Source: Clostridiales bacterium UBA1740 (GTDB lineage: Bacteria; Bacillota; Clostridia; Oscillospirales; CAG-272). From it: a DNA stretch of 31,536 nucleotides. The stretch spans positions 5,747 to 37,282 of the forward strand of contig DCHY01000046.1 in NCBI GenBank assembly GCA_002315715.1. The letters run 5' to 3'. The notes under the pieces are model-generated. The model was not told the origin of the DNA, did not search any database, and was given only the letters and a program-made list of their open reading frames with translations. Below, in pieces: positions 22,217-30,310 of this stretch (positions within the stretch are counted from its first letter, which is position 1; each line of letters begins with the position of its first letter). A program made the position numbers and the translations under genes.

Positions 22217-23524
22217 ATGAAAAACAAACTTATAGCATTCGTATTGGCTTTGATGATGGTTTTGCCGATTTTTGGTTTGACTTCCTGTTTCGGCAAGGAC
22301 AAGTCGAAGAAAGAAGCGTCCGTTATGCAGGTTGATATAAACCCAAGTGTTGAATTCGTCGTTGATACCGAAGGCAAGATTGCCAGTGTGACGGCGTTGA
22401 ACGATGACGGTGCTGTGATTCTTTCCGGAGAAGTGTTCGTCGGTTTGACGGCAGAAGAAGCCGCTGCAAAAATGGTCGAAATTGCCAAACAAACGGGTTA
22501 TATCTCGGAAGCCGATAATAAAGACATCACTTTGACGGTTTCCGGCGGAAGTGCCGAGAATCTGTTTGCCTCCGTAAAAGCAAGCGTTAATGCAAAAACG
22601 TCAGCTCTCGGTATTGACTCTGCGGTCAAGAAGGGGGCGTCTTTGGCAAAAGATGAGCTTAAAGCGTTGGTTTTGCAAGCCGATCCCGCCATTACCGAAG
22701 AAGAACTTGCCGATATGAGCGAGAGCGATATGATTCTTCTTCTCGCTGATGCCCGCAAAGAATACGCTGTTTTGGCTACCGAGGACTTCAGAGAAGCCTA
22801 TTTGCAGTTTAAGGATTCCAAACTTGCCCTTGCTGAAGATGAGGCGGTTTCCGATGTTATCGAAAAACTCGGAAATGCTTATGCATCGACTTTGACGTCT
22901 TATGACAATGCGGTTCTTGCATTGAATACTGCCGCCGAAGCCGTGAATACGCTTTACAACAGCAACTTTATCGACGAGAATTCTGTTTATTGCAAAGCCG
23001 TGGCAAAAGTGAAAGAATACCGTATTTGCTCGGTGGAAATCGAGAACGCTACCACGGTGCAAGATCTTCTGACTCTTCTGCAGCAGGAAAAGTATCAAAA
23101 TTTGCCCGGAATCAGTGAAATTATCCAAGGACTTCAAGCCGGGGCTGTCATGCCGACCATGCAACAAGCTGTTTATTCCATGTATCAGCCCTCCGTTGTT
23201 GCCATAATTAACACTGCCCTCGCCGGTGCGGAAACAGCATTAGCCGTGGCAAAAGCGGCGGCTGACCAAACTGTCGCAGTAGCTCTCAACACACTTGAAC
23301 AGGCAAAGACACAGCTGGAATTGATGAAAGCACAGTTTCCGGAGGAAATTAAGACCGCTTTGACCGAGAATGTGTCAAACATTGACAAAGCCGTCAACGA
23401 TGCTAAAGCACAGGCTTTCGCCGATTTTGAAACCGCACATAAAGCGGCCATCGACGCTATGAATGCCGATATCGCAGCACAAAAACAGGCACTGATTGCA
23501 GCCACGTCAAAAACTGCCGAATAA
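22217..23524 (+). CDS. secreted lipoprotein with RsgI-like segment and long helical C-terminus
   Basis: A 435-residue protein with a lipoprotein signal: basic start, hydrophobic core and lipobox LTSC (lipidated C24). Residues ~35-105 (VMQVDINPSVEFVVDTEGKI, then VTALNDDGAVI and GLTAEEAAAKMVEIAKQTGY) resemble the extracytoplasmic middle region of RsgI-type anti-sigma-I factors. There is no cytoplasmic anti-sigma domain and no SigI gene nearby. The rest is Ala/Glu-rich and helical, with a coiled-coil-like end (~330-435). ATG 22217 follows AAGGAGG. It is monocistronic, with promoter and terminator. Its function is unknown; a surface-sensing or cell-wall role would be a guess. Confidence 0.72.
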   Translation: MKNKLIAFVLALMMVLPIFGLTSCFGKDKSKKEASVMQVDINPSVEFVVDTEGKIASVTALNDDGAVILSGEVFVGLTAEEAAAKMVEIAKQTGYISEADNKDITLTVSGGSAENLFASVKASVNAKTSALGIDSAVKKGASLAKDELKALVLQADPAITEEELADMSESDMILLLADARKEYAVLATEDFREAYLQFKDSKLALAEDEAVSDVIEKLGNAYASTLTSYDNAVLALNTAAEAVNTLYNSNFIDENSVYCKAVAKVKEYRICSVEIENATTVQDLLTLLQQEKYQNLPGISEIIQGLQAGAVMPTMQQAVYSMYQPSVVAIINTALAGAETALAVAKAAADQTVAVALNTLEQAKTQLELMKAQFPEEIKTALTENVSNIDKAVNDAKAQAFADFETAHKAAIDAMNADIAAQKQALIAATSKTAE

Positions 23525-23545
23525 AGTGTCATATTAATATTTTGA

Positions 23546-23578
23546 GCCTCGGAATCTTTACTTCCGAGGCCCTTTTTT
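23546..23578 (+). terminator. intrinsic terminator of the lipoprotein gene
   Basis: A 9-bp perfect stem (23546-23554 with 23562-23570), 7-nt loop, then CC and TTTTTT. Confidence 0.92.
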
Positions 23579-23579
23579 A

Positions 23580-23608
23580 TTGACTTTGCGCCGATTTTAC
23601 GGTATAAT
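23580..23608 (+). promoter_or_regulatory. promoter of mutY
   Basis: TTGACT (23580-23585), 17 bp, TATAAT (23603-23608). It starts right at the end of the previous terminator. AAAGGAGA precedes ATG 23627. Confidence 0.9.
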
Positions 23609-23626
23609 AAAGGAAAAGGAGACGCT

Positions 23627-24691
23627 ATGAAAAACGAACAGACAGATATTCTGAAGACGGCAATTTCGCGTCTTCTTTTATGGTATCCGGAAAACAAAAA
23701 AGATCTGCCTTGGCGGCGGGCACTCTCGCCGTATGCCGTTTGGATTTCCGAGAGCATGCTTCAGCAGACGAGGACCTCTGCCGTCATTCCGTATTACGAA
23801 CGATTTATGACGGCGTTGCCGAAACTTTCCGATTTGGCAGCGGTGGAAGACGACGCTCTCATGAAACTGTGGCAGGGGCTTGGCTATTACAGCCGTGCGA
23901 GAAACCTCAAAAAAACCGCGCAAATCATTCAAAAGGATTACGGGGGCGTTTGGCCGAGAACGGCAAAAGAACTCGAAAAATTGCCCGGTATCGGGGCATA
24001 CACCGCCGGGGCAGTTGCTTCCATCGCCTTTGGCGAGCCGTCACCTGCCGTGGACGGCAACGTCCTGCGCGTCATCTCCCGCCTTCTGACGATTCCCGAC
24101 GACATATTGGCGCCGCAGACGAAAAAATACGTCACCGACCTCTTGTGTGAAATATATCCCACCGGTGACGGGGCTTCGCTTTTGACACAGGCGTGGATGG
24201 AACTCGGCGAAAACGTCTGTATCCCGAACGGCGCAGCGCACTGCGAAGATTGTCCCCTTGCCGATATCTGTATGGCAAAGGCAGGCGGAATCGTTGAACT
24301 TTTCCCATACCGTTCCCCGAAAAAGCCGCGGAAAATACGCGAATTAACCGTTTTTCTGTTGGAGTGCGACGGCAAATTCGCCATTCGTAAAAGGGAAGAG
24401 GCGGGACTTCTTTCCGGACTGTACGAATTTCCGAATACCGACGGAAAACTATCGGCGGCGGAAGCAAAAGCCTATCTTGAAAACCTCGAAACATCCCCGC
24501 TTTCCCTAAAGCCCATCGGAAACGCCACGCACCTTTTTACCCACGTAGAATGGCACATGACGGGGTATTTCGTCACTCTCAAATCACAAGATAAATACCG
24601 TTTTGCGACCAAAGAAGAGATTCAAAAAAACTACGCCGTCCCCTCGGCGTTTCGTTTCTTTGAAACGTATATTCTGCAAAATGAAACATAA
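23627..24691 (+). CDS. mutY: A/G-specific adenine DNA glycosylase MutY
   Basis: A 354-residue base-excision repair enzyme that removes adenine opposite 8-oxoguanine. The catalytic glutamate lies in WISESMLQQTRTS (E42), the helix-hairpin-helix is LPGIGAYTAGAV (119-130) and the catalytic aspartate is in PAVDGNVLRV (D143). Cluster ligands are C198, C206, C209 and C215. The first spacing is seven residues rather than the six of the E. coli enzyme; the other spacings (two and five) are standard. Residues ~235-350 (TVFLLECDGKFAIRKREEAG) form the MutT-like 8-oxoG recognition domain. It stands alone between a dedicated promoter and a bidirectional terminator. Confidence 0.95.
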   Translation: MKNEQTDILKTAISRLLLWYPENKKDLPWRRALSPYAVWISESMLQQTRTSAVIPYYERFMTALPKLSDLAAVEDDALMKLWQGLGYYSRARNLKKTAQIIQKDYGGVWPRTAKELEKLPGIGAYTAGAVASIAFGEPSPAVDGNVLRVISRLLTIPDDILAPQTKKYVTDLLCEIYPTGDGASLLTQAWMELGENVCIPNGAAHCEDCPLADICMAKAGGIVELFPYRSPKKPRKIRELTVFLLECDGKFAIRKREEAGLLSGLYEFPNTDGKLSAAEAKAYLENLETSPLSLKPIGNATHLFTHVEWHMTGYFVTLKSQDKYRFATKEEIQKNYAVPSAFRFFETYILQNET

Positions 24692-24693
24692 AG

Positions 24694-24723
24694 AAAAAGG
24701 CTTGCCGTTTGGCAAGCCTTTTT
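24694..24723. terminator. bidirectional terminator between mutY and rpiB
   Basis: A perfect 13-bp stem (24694-24706 with 24711-24723) with a GTTT loop; AAAAA on one side and TTTTT on the other serve both convergent units. Confidence 0.93.
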
Positions 24724-24732
24724 CATCAACGA

Positions 24733-25185
24733 TTATTTCTGCTTGTTTTCAATATCGGTCATCATGCCGACGCGGATAGCGTGGCGGCCGCCTTGATATT
24801 CGTTGGAAAGAAACGCATCAACGATATCAAGTGCGAGACAAGAACCGATGACGCGCGCACCCATGCAAAGGACGTTGGCGTCGTTGTGCTGTCTTGTCAT
24901 TTTGGCGGAGTACGTGTCACCGCAAACGGCGGCACGGATGCCGTTGTATTTGTTGGCGCACATAGACATACCGATGCCGGTACCGCAGATGAGGATACCG
25001 AACGAACCGTCAAGGTCTTTCTGTACGTTTTCCGAAACGGCAGAGGCAAAAATCGGATAGTGGCAGGAGGCTTCGGAATCGGTACCGCAGTCGGTCAGGT
25101 CGTATCCTTTTTCGGTGAGGTATTTTTTGACTTCTTCTTTGAGAAGAAAGCCTGCGCTGTCGGCGCCGATGAAGATTTTACGCAT
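24733..25185 (-). CDS. rpiB: ribose-5-phosphate isomerase B
   Basis: A 150-residue RpiB/LacAB-family enzyme interconverting ribose-5-phosphate and ribulose-5-phosphate in the pentose phosphate pathway. The N-terminus IGADSAGFLLKEEVKKYL, the active-site loop ICGTGIGMSMCANK (C67, T69), RQHNDANVL (H100) and GGRHAIRV (the phosphate-binding region near residues 133-140) are all in place. The start has AAAGGAAA upstream. It is the last gene of a minus-strand run that includes tsaB and tsaE; the 18-bp gap to tsaB suggests co-transcription. Confidence 0.95.
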   Translation of the reverse strand: MRKIFIGADSAGFLLKEEVKKYLTEKGYDLTDCGTDSEASCHYPIFASAVSENVQKDLDGSFGILICGTGIGMSMCANKYNGIRAAVCGDTYSAKMTRQHNDANVLCMGARVIGSCLALDIVDAFLSNEYQGGRHAIRVGMMTDIENKQK

Positions 25186-25203
25186 AATATTGTTTCCTTT
25201 CGG

Positions 25204-25914
25204 TTATGAATTCTGTTTTAAGCGTTCCAAACGCTCCCGCTCCGCCTGTGGCAGACGCAGATAAGAAGGGGAGAGGTCGCGATCGCTGACGAACTGACCG
25301 CTTCGGTATTCGCGCAGGGCGACACGGGCTGTGGAATAAGCGGATTCGAGACGTAATTCCTTTGGCGTTTCCAAAATGGAAAGGCCGCAGTCGGCAAGCG
25401 CACCCATCACGGGTTCGTATCCGTCGCCGACGAAATAAATCGGGCGGATGTCCGTTTTTTCAAGCATATCCCGCAAGGCGGAAATCGAAATCGCCATGTC
25501 TTCACATAAACGGGAAACACCGTCCTTGGTCCCTTGGAAAACAGCCGTGTAAACTTCGTTTCTTCTGGCGTCCATCACGGGAACGATAAGGCCTTCAAAC
25601 CCGTGCAGATTTTCCGCAAGGGAAGTGAGCGTCGATACCCCGACGCAGGGAACGTTTCTGCCAAAGGCAAGACCCTTGACGGTGGCAACGCCGATACGCA
25701 CACCGGTAAAGGAGCCGGGACCGCGCGTCACGGCAAAAAGGTCGATATCGGAAAAGGAAAGAGCACACGCAGACAACAGTTTCATGACGGTAGGCAGGAG
25801 CACTTCGCTCTGCGTAAAACAGCCGTCGGATGTTTCGCCGGCAAGGAGTTTTTCGTCGTCGGTAACGGCGACGGAGGCGACTTTCGCCGTGCTCTCCAAA
25901 GCTAATATTTTCAT
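25204..25914 (-). CDS. tsaB: tRNA threonylcarbamoyladenosine biosynthesis protein TsaB
   Basis: A 236-residue ASKHA-fold protein. MKILALESTAKVASVAV at the start and AVTRGPGSFTGVRIGVATVK near residues 60-79 identify TsaB, which pairs with TsaD to transfer threonylcarbamoyl to A37 of ANN-decoding tRNAs; MDARRNEVYTAVF near 118-130 is also conserved. TsaB lacks catalysis itself and acts as a scaffold. The start codon overlaps the tsaE stop by four bases, giving the usual tsaE-tsaB coupling. tsaD is not in this window. Confidence 0.95.
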   Translation of the reverse strand: MKILALESTAKVASVAVTDDEKLLAGETSDGCFTQSEVLLPTVMKLLSACALSFSDIDLFAVTRGPGSFTGVRIGVATVKGLAFGRNVPCVGVSTLTSLAENLHGFEGLIVPVMDARRNEVYTAVFQGTKDGVSRLCEDMAISISALRDMLEKTDIRPIYFVGDGYEPVMGALADCGLSILETPKELRLESAYSTARVALREYRSGQFVSDRDLSPSYLRLPQAERERLERLKQNS

Positions 25915-26351
25915 TCGTTCAAACCCTCAATGGTTATATTTCTGCCGTTTTCCGAATTTCCCCGAAGAATAGAAACGGTGATGACGTCCGTCGGCAGGAA
26001 ATCTACGATATTTTCACTCCATTCGATGAGGCAAAATCCGTCACGGCGAAGATAGTCGTCGTAGCCGATGGAGTAAAGATCGTCCTCGCTCGTAATGCGG
26101 TACATATCAAAATGGAAAAGCGGAATAGGCTGACCTTTGTATTCGTTGACGATGGTGTAGGTCGGACTTTTGACGTTGGCAATACCGAGAACCTTGGCAA
26201 AGCCGCGGGCAAATGCCGTCTTGCCTACACCCATCTCCCCACGCATGGCGATGACCGCGCGCCGCTTGCCTTGCGATAGAAGAGAAAAAGCGACATTTTC
26301 ACCGACCTTTTCGGTCTCGGTCGGTTCATTCGTTTGATAAAAAGAATTCAT
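25911..26351 (-). CDS. tsaE: tRNA threonylcarbamoyladenosine biosynthesis ATPase TsaE
   Basis: A 146-residue P-loop ATPase that drives the TsaB-TsaD complex. The Walker A motif is GEMGVGKT (38-45), followed by VKSPTYTIVNEYKG (switch region) and PLFHFDMYRI, with LIEWSENI near the C-terminus. All these are standard TsaE landmarks, and the length is normal. It is cotranscribed with tsaB (ATGA overlap). The methyltransferase gene ends only 27 bp upstream, and the sole promoter seen for the run lies before that gene. Confidence 0.95.
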   Translation of the reverse strand: MNSFYQTNEPTETEKVGENVAFSLLSQGKRRAVIAMRGEMGVGKTAFARGFAKVLGIANVKSPTYTIVNEYKGQPIPLFHFDMYRITSEDDLYSIGYDDYLRRDGFCLIEWSENIVDFLPTDVITVSILRGNSENGRNITIEGLNE

Positions 26352-26378
26352 ATCTCACCAATATGTAAATAAAGATTG

Positions 26379-27554
26379 TCAAATAATGCCTTTTAGATAC
26401 TCTTTTGCACCGTCACCGAGCAAAAAGCGGAGAGCGTTTTCATACTCTATTTGCGCGCCCTTATCAAAATCTTTCGTCTTGAAAGCACGTAAAAGCGTGT
26501 TTTTCGGCGTGTCCGTCGGGTCGGTCAATTCAACGACCGACACGGTGTATCCCTCTGCCTTCAGACGCAAAGCGCGCAGCGCATCGGTTGCCGCTTCGGC
26601 GAGTTTTCCCGATAGGTGCGGATGCTTCGTGATGAAAGAAAGTTCGCTTGCTTTCAGCTTGTCTTTGAGATAACGGTGACAGCACGGCGTCGACAGAATG
26701 ACGGGAGCGCAAAGACGAATGGCGTTTTCCAAAACGATATCCGTCGCGACGTCGCAGGCGTGCAGAGAAATGACCATATCGGGTTTGTTATCCGCCGGCG
26801 TTTTTCCAATATCTCCGGCGACGAATTCCATACCCGAAAATCCCGTATCCGAAGCTACTTTTTGACAGTAGCGAATGACGTCTTCTTTGAGGTCAATGCC
26901 GAGAAGATGGACTTTTCGTTTTTTCATTTCCGTCAAGTAATAGTAAACGGCGAAACTGAGATAACTTTTGCCGCAACAAAGGTCGTAAACGAGAAGCGGC
27001 TTGTCTTTCGGCAGCTTATCGTAGCAGTCCTCGATATGCTCGAGAAAACGGTTGATTTGACGGAATTTGCCCTGCATTTTATCGTGCACGCGACCGTCTT
27101 TGTCACTGATGCCGAGGGGATAGAGAAACTTCTCGTTTCCGCTTAAGAGATAATTCTTTTTTCGGTCGATACTGTCAAAAGCGACGGCAGAGAGGTCTTC
27201 TGCCTTTTGCAGTTTCAAAACTAAGGCGGAAAGACCGAGATAGGCTTCTTTGCCGTTTTTTCCGACACGGTATTCACAATCGCCCTGCGTGGTCAAAAGA
27301 TTGATTTGCAAATACCCGTCAAACAGCGGAAAGAGTACCTCGGAAAACGCGCTTGGGGTTACGTTTCGCTGCGAAACGGTGTTGCCGGGAAGGGTTGACT
27401 CGAGCACTAAGAGAACGCGGTTGCCGTTTTTCTTCGGCTTTCCCGAGATTTTTTTCGGAAGGTTACCGATGGGCTTTGAAAAAACGATCATGCGCAAAGC
27501 GCCGCGCGAAAAAGCCAACGATAAAAGGCCAAGAAATTCGACTTTCTTTTGCAT
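26379..27554 (-). CDS. class I SAM-dependent methyltransferase (Methyltransf_32-like)
   Basis: A 391-residue protein. The Rossmann-type methyltransferase core starts near residue 186, with motif I VYDLCCGKSYLSF (191-197 at its heart), acidic residue D221 in LLGIDLKEDV (ribose binding) and motif IV-like MVISLHACDVATD near 255-267, followed by STPCCHRY. This layout resembles PF13679-type enzymes whose targets may be RNA. The N-terminal ~180 residues are conserved-looking but unrecognised. ATG 27554 follows GGGAGGAT. It is the first gene of the minus-strand run with tsaE, tsaB and rpiB. The neighbourhood suggests RNA modification, but the substrate is unknown. Confidence 0.8.
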   Translation of the reverse strand: MQKKVEFLGLLSLAFSRGALRMIVFSKPIGNLPKKISGKPKKNGNRVLLVLESTLPGNTVSQRNVTPSAFSEVLFPLFDGYLQINLLTTQGDCEYRVGKNGKEAYLGLSALVLKLQKAEDLSAVAFDSIDRKKNYLLSGNEKFLYPLGISDKDGRVHDKMQGKFRQINRFLEHIEDCYDKLPKDKPLLVYDLCCGKSYLSFAVYYYLTEMKKRKVHLLGIDLKEDVIRYCQKVASDTGFSGMEFVAGDIGKTPADNKPDMVISLHACDVATDIVLENAIRLCAPVILSTPCCHRYLKDKLKASELSFITKHPHLSGKLAEAATDALRALRLKAEGYTVSVVELTDPTDTPKNTLLRAFKTKDFDKGAQIEYENALRFLLGDGAKEYLKGII

Positions 27555-27593
27555 CGTTTATCCTCCCATCAAAATGCCTATTATACCGCTACC

Positions 27594-27622
27594 ATTATAT
27601 CCTTGAAAGAGTCTTTTGTCAA
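27594..27622 (-). promoter_or_regulatory. consensus promoter of the methyltransferase-tsaE-tsaB-rpiB run
   Basis: On the minus strand TTGACA (27622-27617), 17 bp, TATAAT (27599-27594), divergent from the promoter at 27655. Confidence 0.93.
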
Positions 27623-27654
27623 GGAAAAACCGCAAGAACTTTTTGCGAAAAAAC

Positions 27655-27683
27655 TTGACTTTTGAGAGGTTTGGGGTTATAAT
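27655..27683 (+). promoter_or_regulatory. promoter of the kinase-like/argS/yebC operon
   Basis: TTGACT (27655-27660), 17 bp, TATAAT (27678-27683). Confidence 0.92.
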
Positions 27684-27725
27684 TTGGTACAATAGATAAA
27701 TATATGCAAAAGAAGGGACGGGTCT

Positions 27726-28520
27726 TTGTCTATGAGAAATAAGATTTCTTTGGCAGGAGAACTCGGAAGCGGAAAAAGCACCGTTGCCGCACTTTTGAAA
27801 GATACTTTGGGCGCCGAGATTTATTCGACCGGCACGATTGTCAGAACGGTGGCACAGCGCCGCGGTATGACCGTTACGGAACTCAACGTATATATGGAAA
27901 CACACCCCGAAATCGACAAGGAAATCGACGACGGCTTGGTGGCGCTTTCCACCGATCCGCGTTCTTTAATCATCGATTCCCGGATGGCGTGGCACTTTAC
28001 CGCCGACACCTACCGCGTGTATTTGGCAACCGATCCCGAGGAAGCAAGCCGACGCATCATGGAAGCCAATCGCGTCGGAGAGCATCAGTCTTCCCTTGAG
28101 GAAACCCTTCTGGAAACCAAAAAGAGAAGAAACTCCGAAAAGAAACGCTACTTTGAGCGCTACGGCGTTGATATTAAGGACCTGCAAAACTACGATCTCG
28201 TGATCGATACCACCGAAGCGACCCCAGAGGCAATTGCCAAGCGCATTGCCGACGGGTATTACAAATGGCAAAAAGGCAAAAAGGCAAAAGAGATTTTGCT
28301 TTGTCCCAAACGCCTCTATCTTCCCGAAAACGTGAAGATGACCTTCTTCCGTACGAAAATACACGTGTATGAATGCGACGGCGATTTTTATTTGGTGGAC
28401 GGCTTTTCCTCCTACCTTCACGCCATTGCCAAAAATGAGACTTTCGTTTCCGTGATTCTCGACCGCGGGGAGATTGACTTTTCCGCATACGATAAAACCG
28501 ACAGAGGAACTTTATGTTAA
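27726..28520 (+). CDS. cytidylate-kinase-like P-loop protein with C-terminal ParB-like extension
   Basis: A 264-residue protein. Residues 1-~180 resemble archaeal-type CMP kinases (CmkB-like): P-loop GELGSGKST (11-19), YSTGTIVRTVAQRRGM (NMP-binding, near 34-49), IIDSRMAWHF and RNSEKKRYFERYGVD (lid-like). Residues ~187-264 are an extra domain, ILLCPKRLYLPENVKM then IHVYECDGDFYLVDGFSSYL, recalling the ParB/sulfiredoxin nuclease fold; this part is only a weak resemblance. The start is placed at TTG 27726, seven bases after AGAAGGGA; ATG 27732 would sit 13 bases away. It overlaps argS by seven bases and is driven by its own promoter. Whether it phosphorylates CMP or is a regulator is open. Confidence 0.68.
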   Translation: MSMRNKISLAGELGSGKSTVAALLKDTLGAEIYSTGTIVRTVAQRRGMTVTELNVYMETHPEIDKEIDDGLVALSTDPRSLIIDSRMAWHFTADTYRVYLATDPEEASRRIMEANRVGEHQSSLEETLLETKKRRNSEKKRYFERYGVDIKDLQNYDLVIDTTEATPEAIAKRIADGYYKWQKGKKAKEILLCPKRLYLPENVKMTFFRTKIHVYECDGDFYLVDGFSSYLHAIAKNETFVSVILDRGEIDFSAYDKTDRGTLC

Positions 28521-30277
28521 TTTTCAAACAAAATATGGCGAAAAAAATCGGGCAAGCCGTCTCTTCGTGCTTTCCCGGCACCGCGCTTTCGGATGACGAA
28601 ATTTTCGCGATGCTCGAATATCCCCCCGACGTGACGATGGGCGACTTGGCTTTGCCTTGTTTCCGCCTTTCGAAAGCGCTTCACCGTTCTCCCATGGATA
28701 TCGCCAAAGCCTTGGCAGAAGCGATTCAGTCAGAAGAACTGGAGTCTGTCAACGTTGCCGGCGGCTATTTGAATTTCAAAATCTCGAAAACCGCTTTTGC
28801 CGCGAGAGTGGCAGGGGATATCGAAGCCCGCGGCGAAACCTACGGTTCTCCTATGACGGGTGAAGGAAAAACGGTCGTTCTCGACTATTCGTCCCCCAAC
28901 GTAGCCAAGCCCTTTCATATCGGTCATCTCGGAACTACCGTTATCGGCCATTCTTTGAAACTCCTTCATGAATTTGCCGGTTATAAGTGCGTCGGTATCA
29001 ACTATCTCGGCGACTGGGGCACTCAGTTCGGTAAACTCATCGTTGCCTACAAGAAGTGGGGCAATAAAGAAGAAATCGAAAAGGGCGGCGTTGATTCCCT
29101 CGTCTCACTTTACGTGCGTATCAACAACGAAATTAAGGCGGAAGAGGACGCGAGCGTCCTTGGGCTTCCCGAAGAAGAAGCCAAGGCGAAAAAGCACTCC
29201 GATCTTGCCGATGCCTCGCGCGCCGAGTTTGCAAAGCTCGAGCATCAGGACGAAGAAAACCTTGCCCTTTGGCGTTGGTTCGTTGACGTCAGCCTCAAGG
29301 AATATCAAAAGACCTACAAACTTTTGAACATCGAATTTGACAGTTATAAAGGCGAGTCGTTCTATACCGACAAGATGCCGGCACAGGTACAAAAACTCCG
29401 CGATATGGGGCTTTTGACGCTCGACGACGGCGCTTCTATCGTCAACCTCGACGCCTACGGTATGCCGGTCTGCTTGATTCTCAAGCGCGACGGTTCCACC
29501 CTGTATCCGACGCGTGATATCGCCGCCGCTGTTTACCGTCAGAATACCTATCATTTCGACAAAGCCATTTACGTGACGAGTGCCGCACAGTCGCTTCACT
29601 TTGCACAGTGGTTCAAGGTCGTGGAACTCATGGGCTACGATTGGTACGATAAACTCGTCCACGTTCCCTACGGAACCGTCAGTATCAACGGTGCGAAACT
29701 CGCGACGAGAACCGGCAACGTCATTCTTCTCAAAGACTTGTTTGCCGAGGCCATCAGCCGCGTTTACGACATCACGTCGGAAAAGCACAAAGACCCCGTT
29801 GAGTGTCAGCAAATAGCGGAAAAAGTCGGCGTCGGCGCCATCATCTTCTATTATTTGTCGAACAACCGTATGCGCGACATCAACTTCATGATGGAAGACG
29901 CGCTGTCTTTCGACGGCAACACCGGCCCTTACGCACAGTACACCTTTGCGAGAACCTGCTCCGTGCTTGAAAAGACACAGGGTGACCATCACGTGACCGA
30001 CGCACCTTTGTCGGATGCCGATTTCGCTCTTGCCAAGACGCTCTCGCTCTTCCCGGAGCGCATCTCCCAGGCACTTGCCGATTACGAACCGAGCGTCGTC
30101 ACCCGTTATATTCTCGATTTGTGTGCTGCGTTTAACGCTTTCTATCACGACTCGAAAATTCTGTCTTGCGAAGACGAAAAACTTCGTGAGAGCCGTATCG
30201 CACTGACGGCGGCAACCAATCGCGTACTCAAAACCGCTCTGCATCTTATCTGCATGCAGACGCCCGAAAAAATATAA
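28514..30277 (+). CDS. argS: arginyl-tRNA synthetase
   Basis: A 587-residue class I aminoacyl-tRNA synthetase that charges tRNA-Arg. The N-terminal ~110 residues are the ArgS-specific tRNA-binding domain. The ATP site is DYSSPNVAKPFHIGHLG with HIGH at 135-138, and NYLGDWGTQFGK follows. In place of KMSK the loop reads KLATRTGNVIL (T400 where many ArgS have a lysine, TRKGN). The C-terminal anticodon-binding domain contains YAQYTFARTCS and ends LKTALHLICM. The ATG overlaps the upstream kinase-like gene by seven bases, with AGAGGAA as ribosome-binding site. yebC follows 33 bp later in the same operon. Confidence 0.96.
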   Translation: MLIFKQNMAKKIGQAVSSCFPGTALSDDEIFAMLEYPPDVTMGDLALPCFRLSKALHRSPMDIAKALAEAIQSEELESVNVAGGYLNFKISKTAFAARVAGDIEARGETYGSPMTGEGKTVVLDYSSPNVAKPFHIGHLGTTVIGHSLKLLHEFAGYKCVGINYLGDWGTQFGKLIVAYKKWGNKEEIEKGGVDSLVSLYVRINNEIKAEEDASVLGLPEEEAKAKKHSDLADASRAEFAKLEHQDEENLALWRWFVDVSLKEYQKTYKLLNIEFDSYKGESFYTDKMPAQVQKLRDMGLLTLDDGASIVNLDAYGMPVCLILKRDGSTLYPTRDIAAAVYRQNTYHFDKAIYVTSAAQSLHFAQWFKVVELMGYDWYDKLVHVPYGTVSINGAKLATRTGNVILLKDLFAEAISRVYDITSEKHKDPVECQQIAEKVGVGAIIFYYLSNNRMRDINFMMEDALSFDGNTGPYAQYTFARTCSVLEKTQGDHHVTDAPLSDADFALAKTLSLFPERISQALADYEPSVVTRYILDLCAAFNAFYHDSKILSCEDEKLRESRIALTAATNRVLKTALHLICMQTPEKI

Positions 30278-30310
30278 GATTTTCCGTTTAGCGGAATCAT
30301 AGGAGGATTT

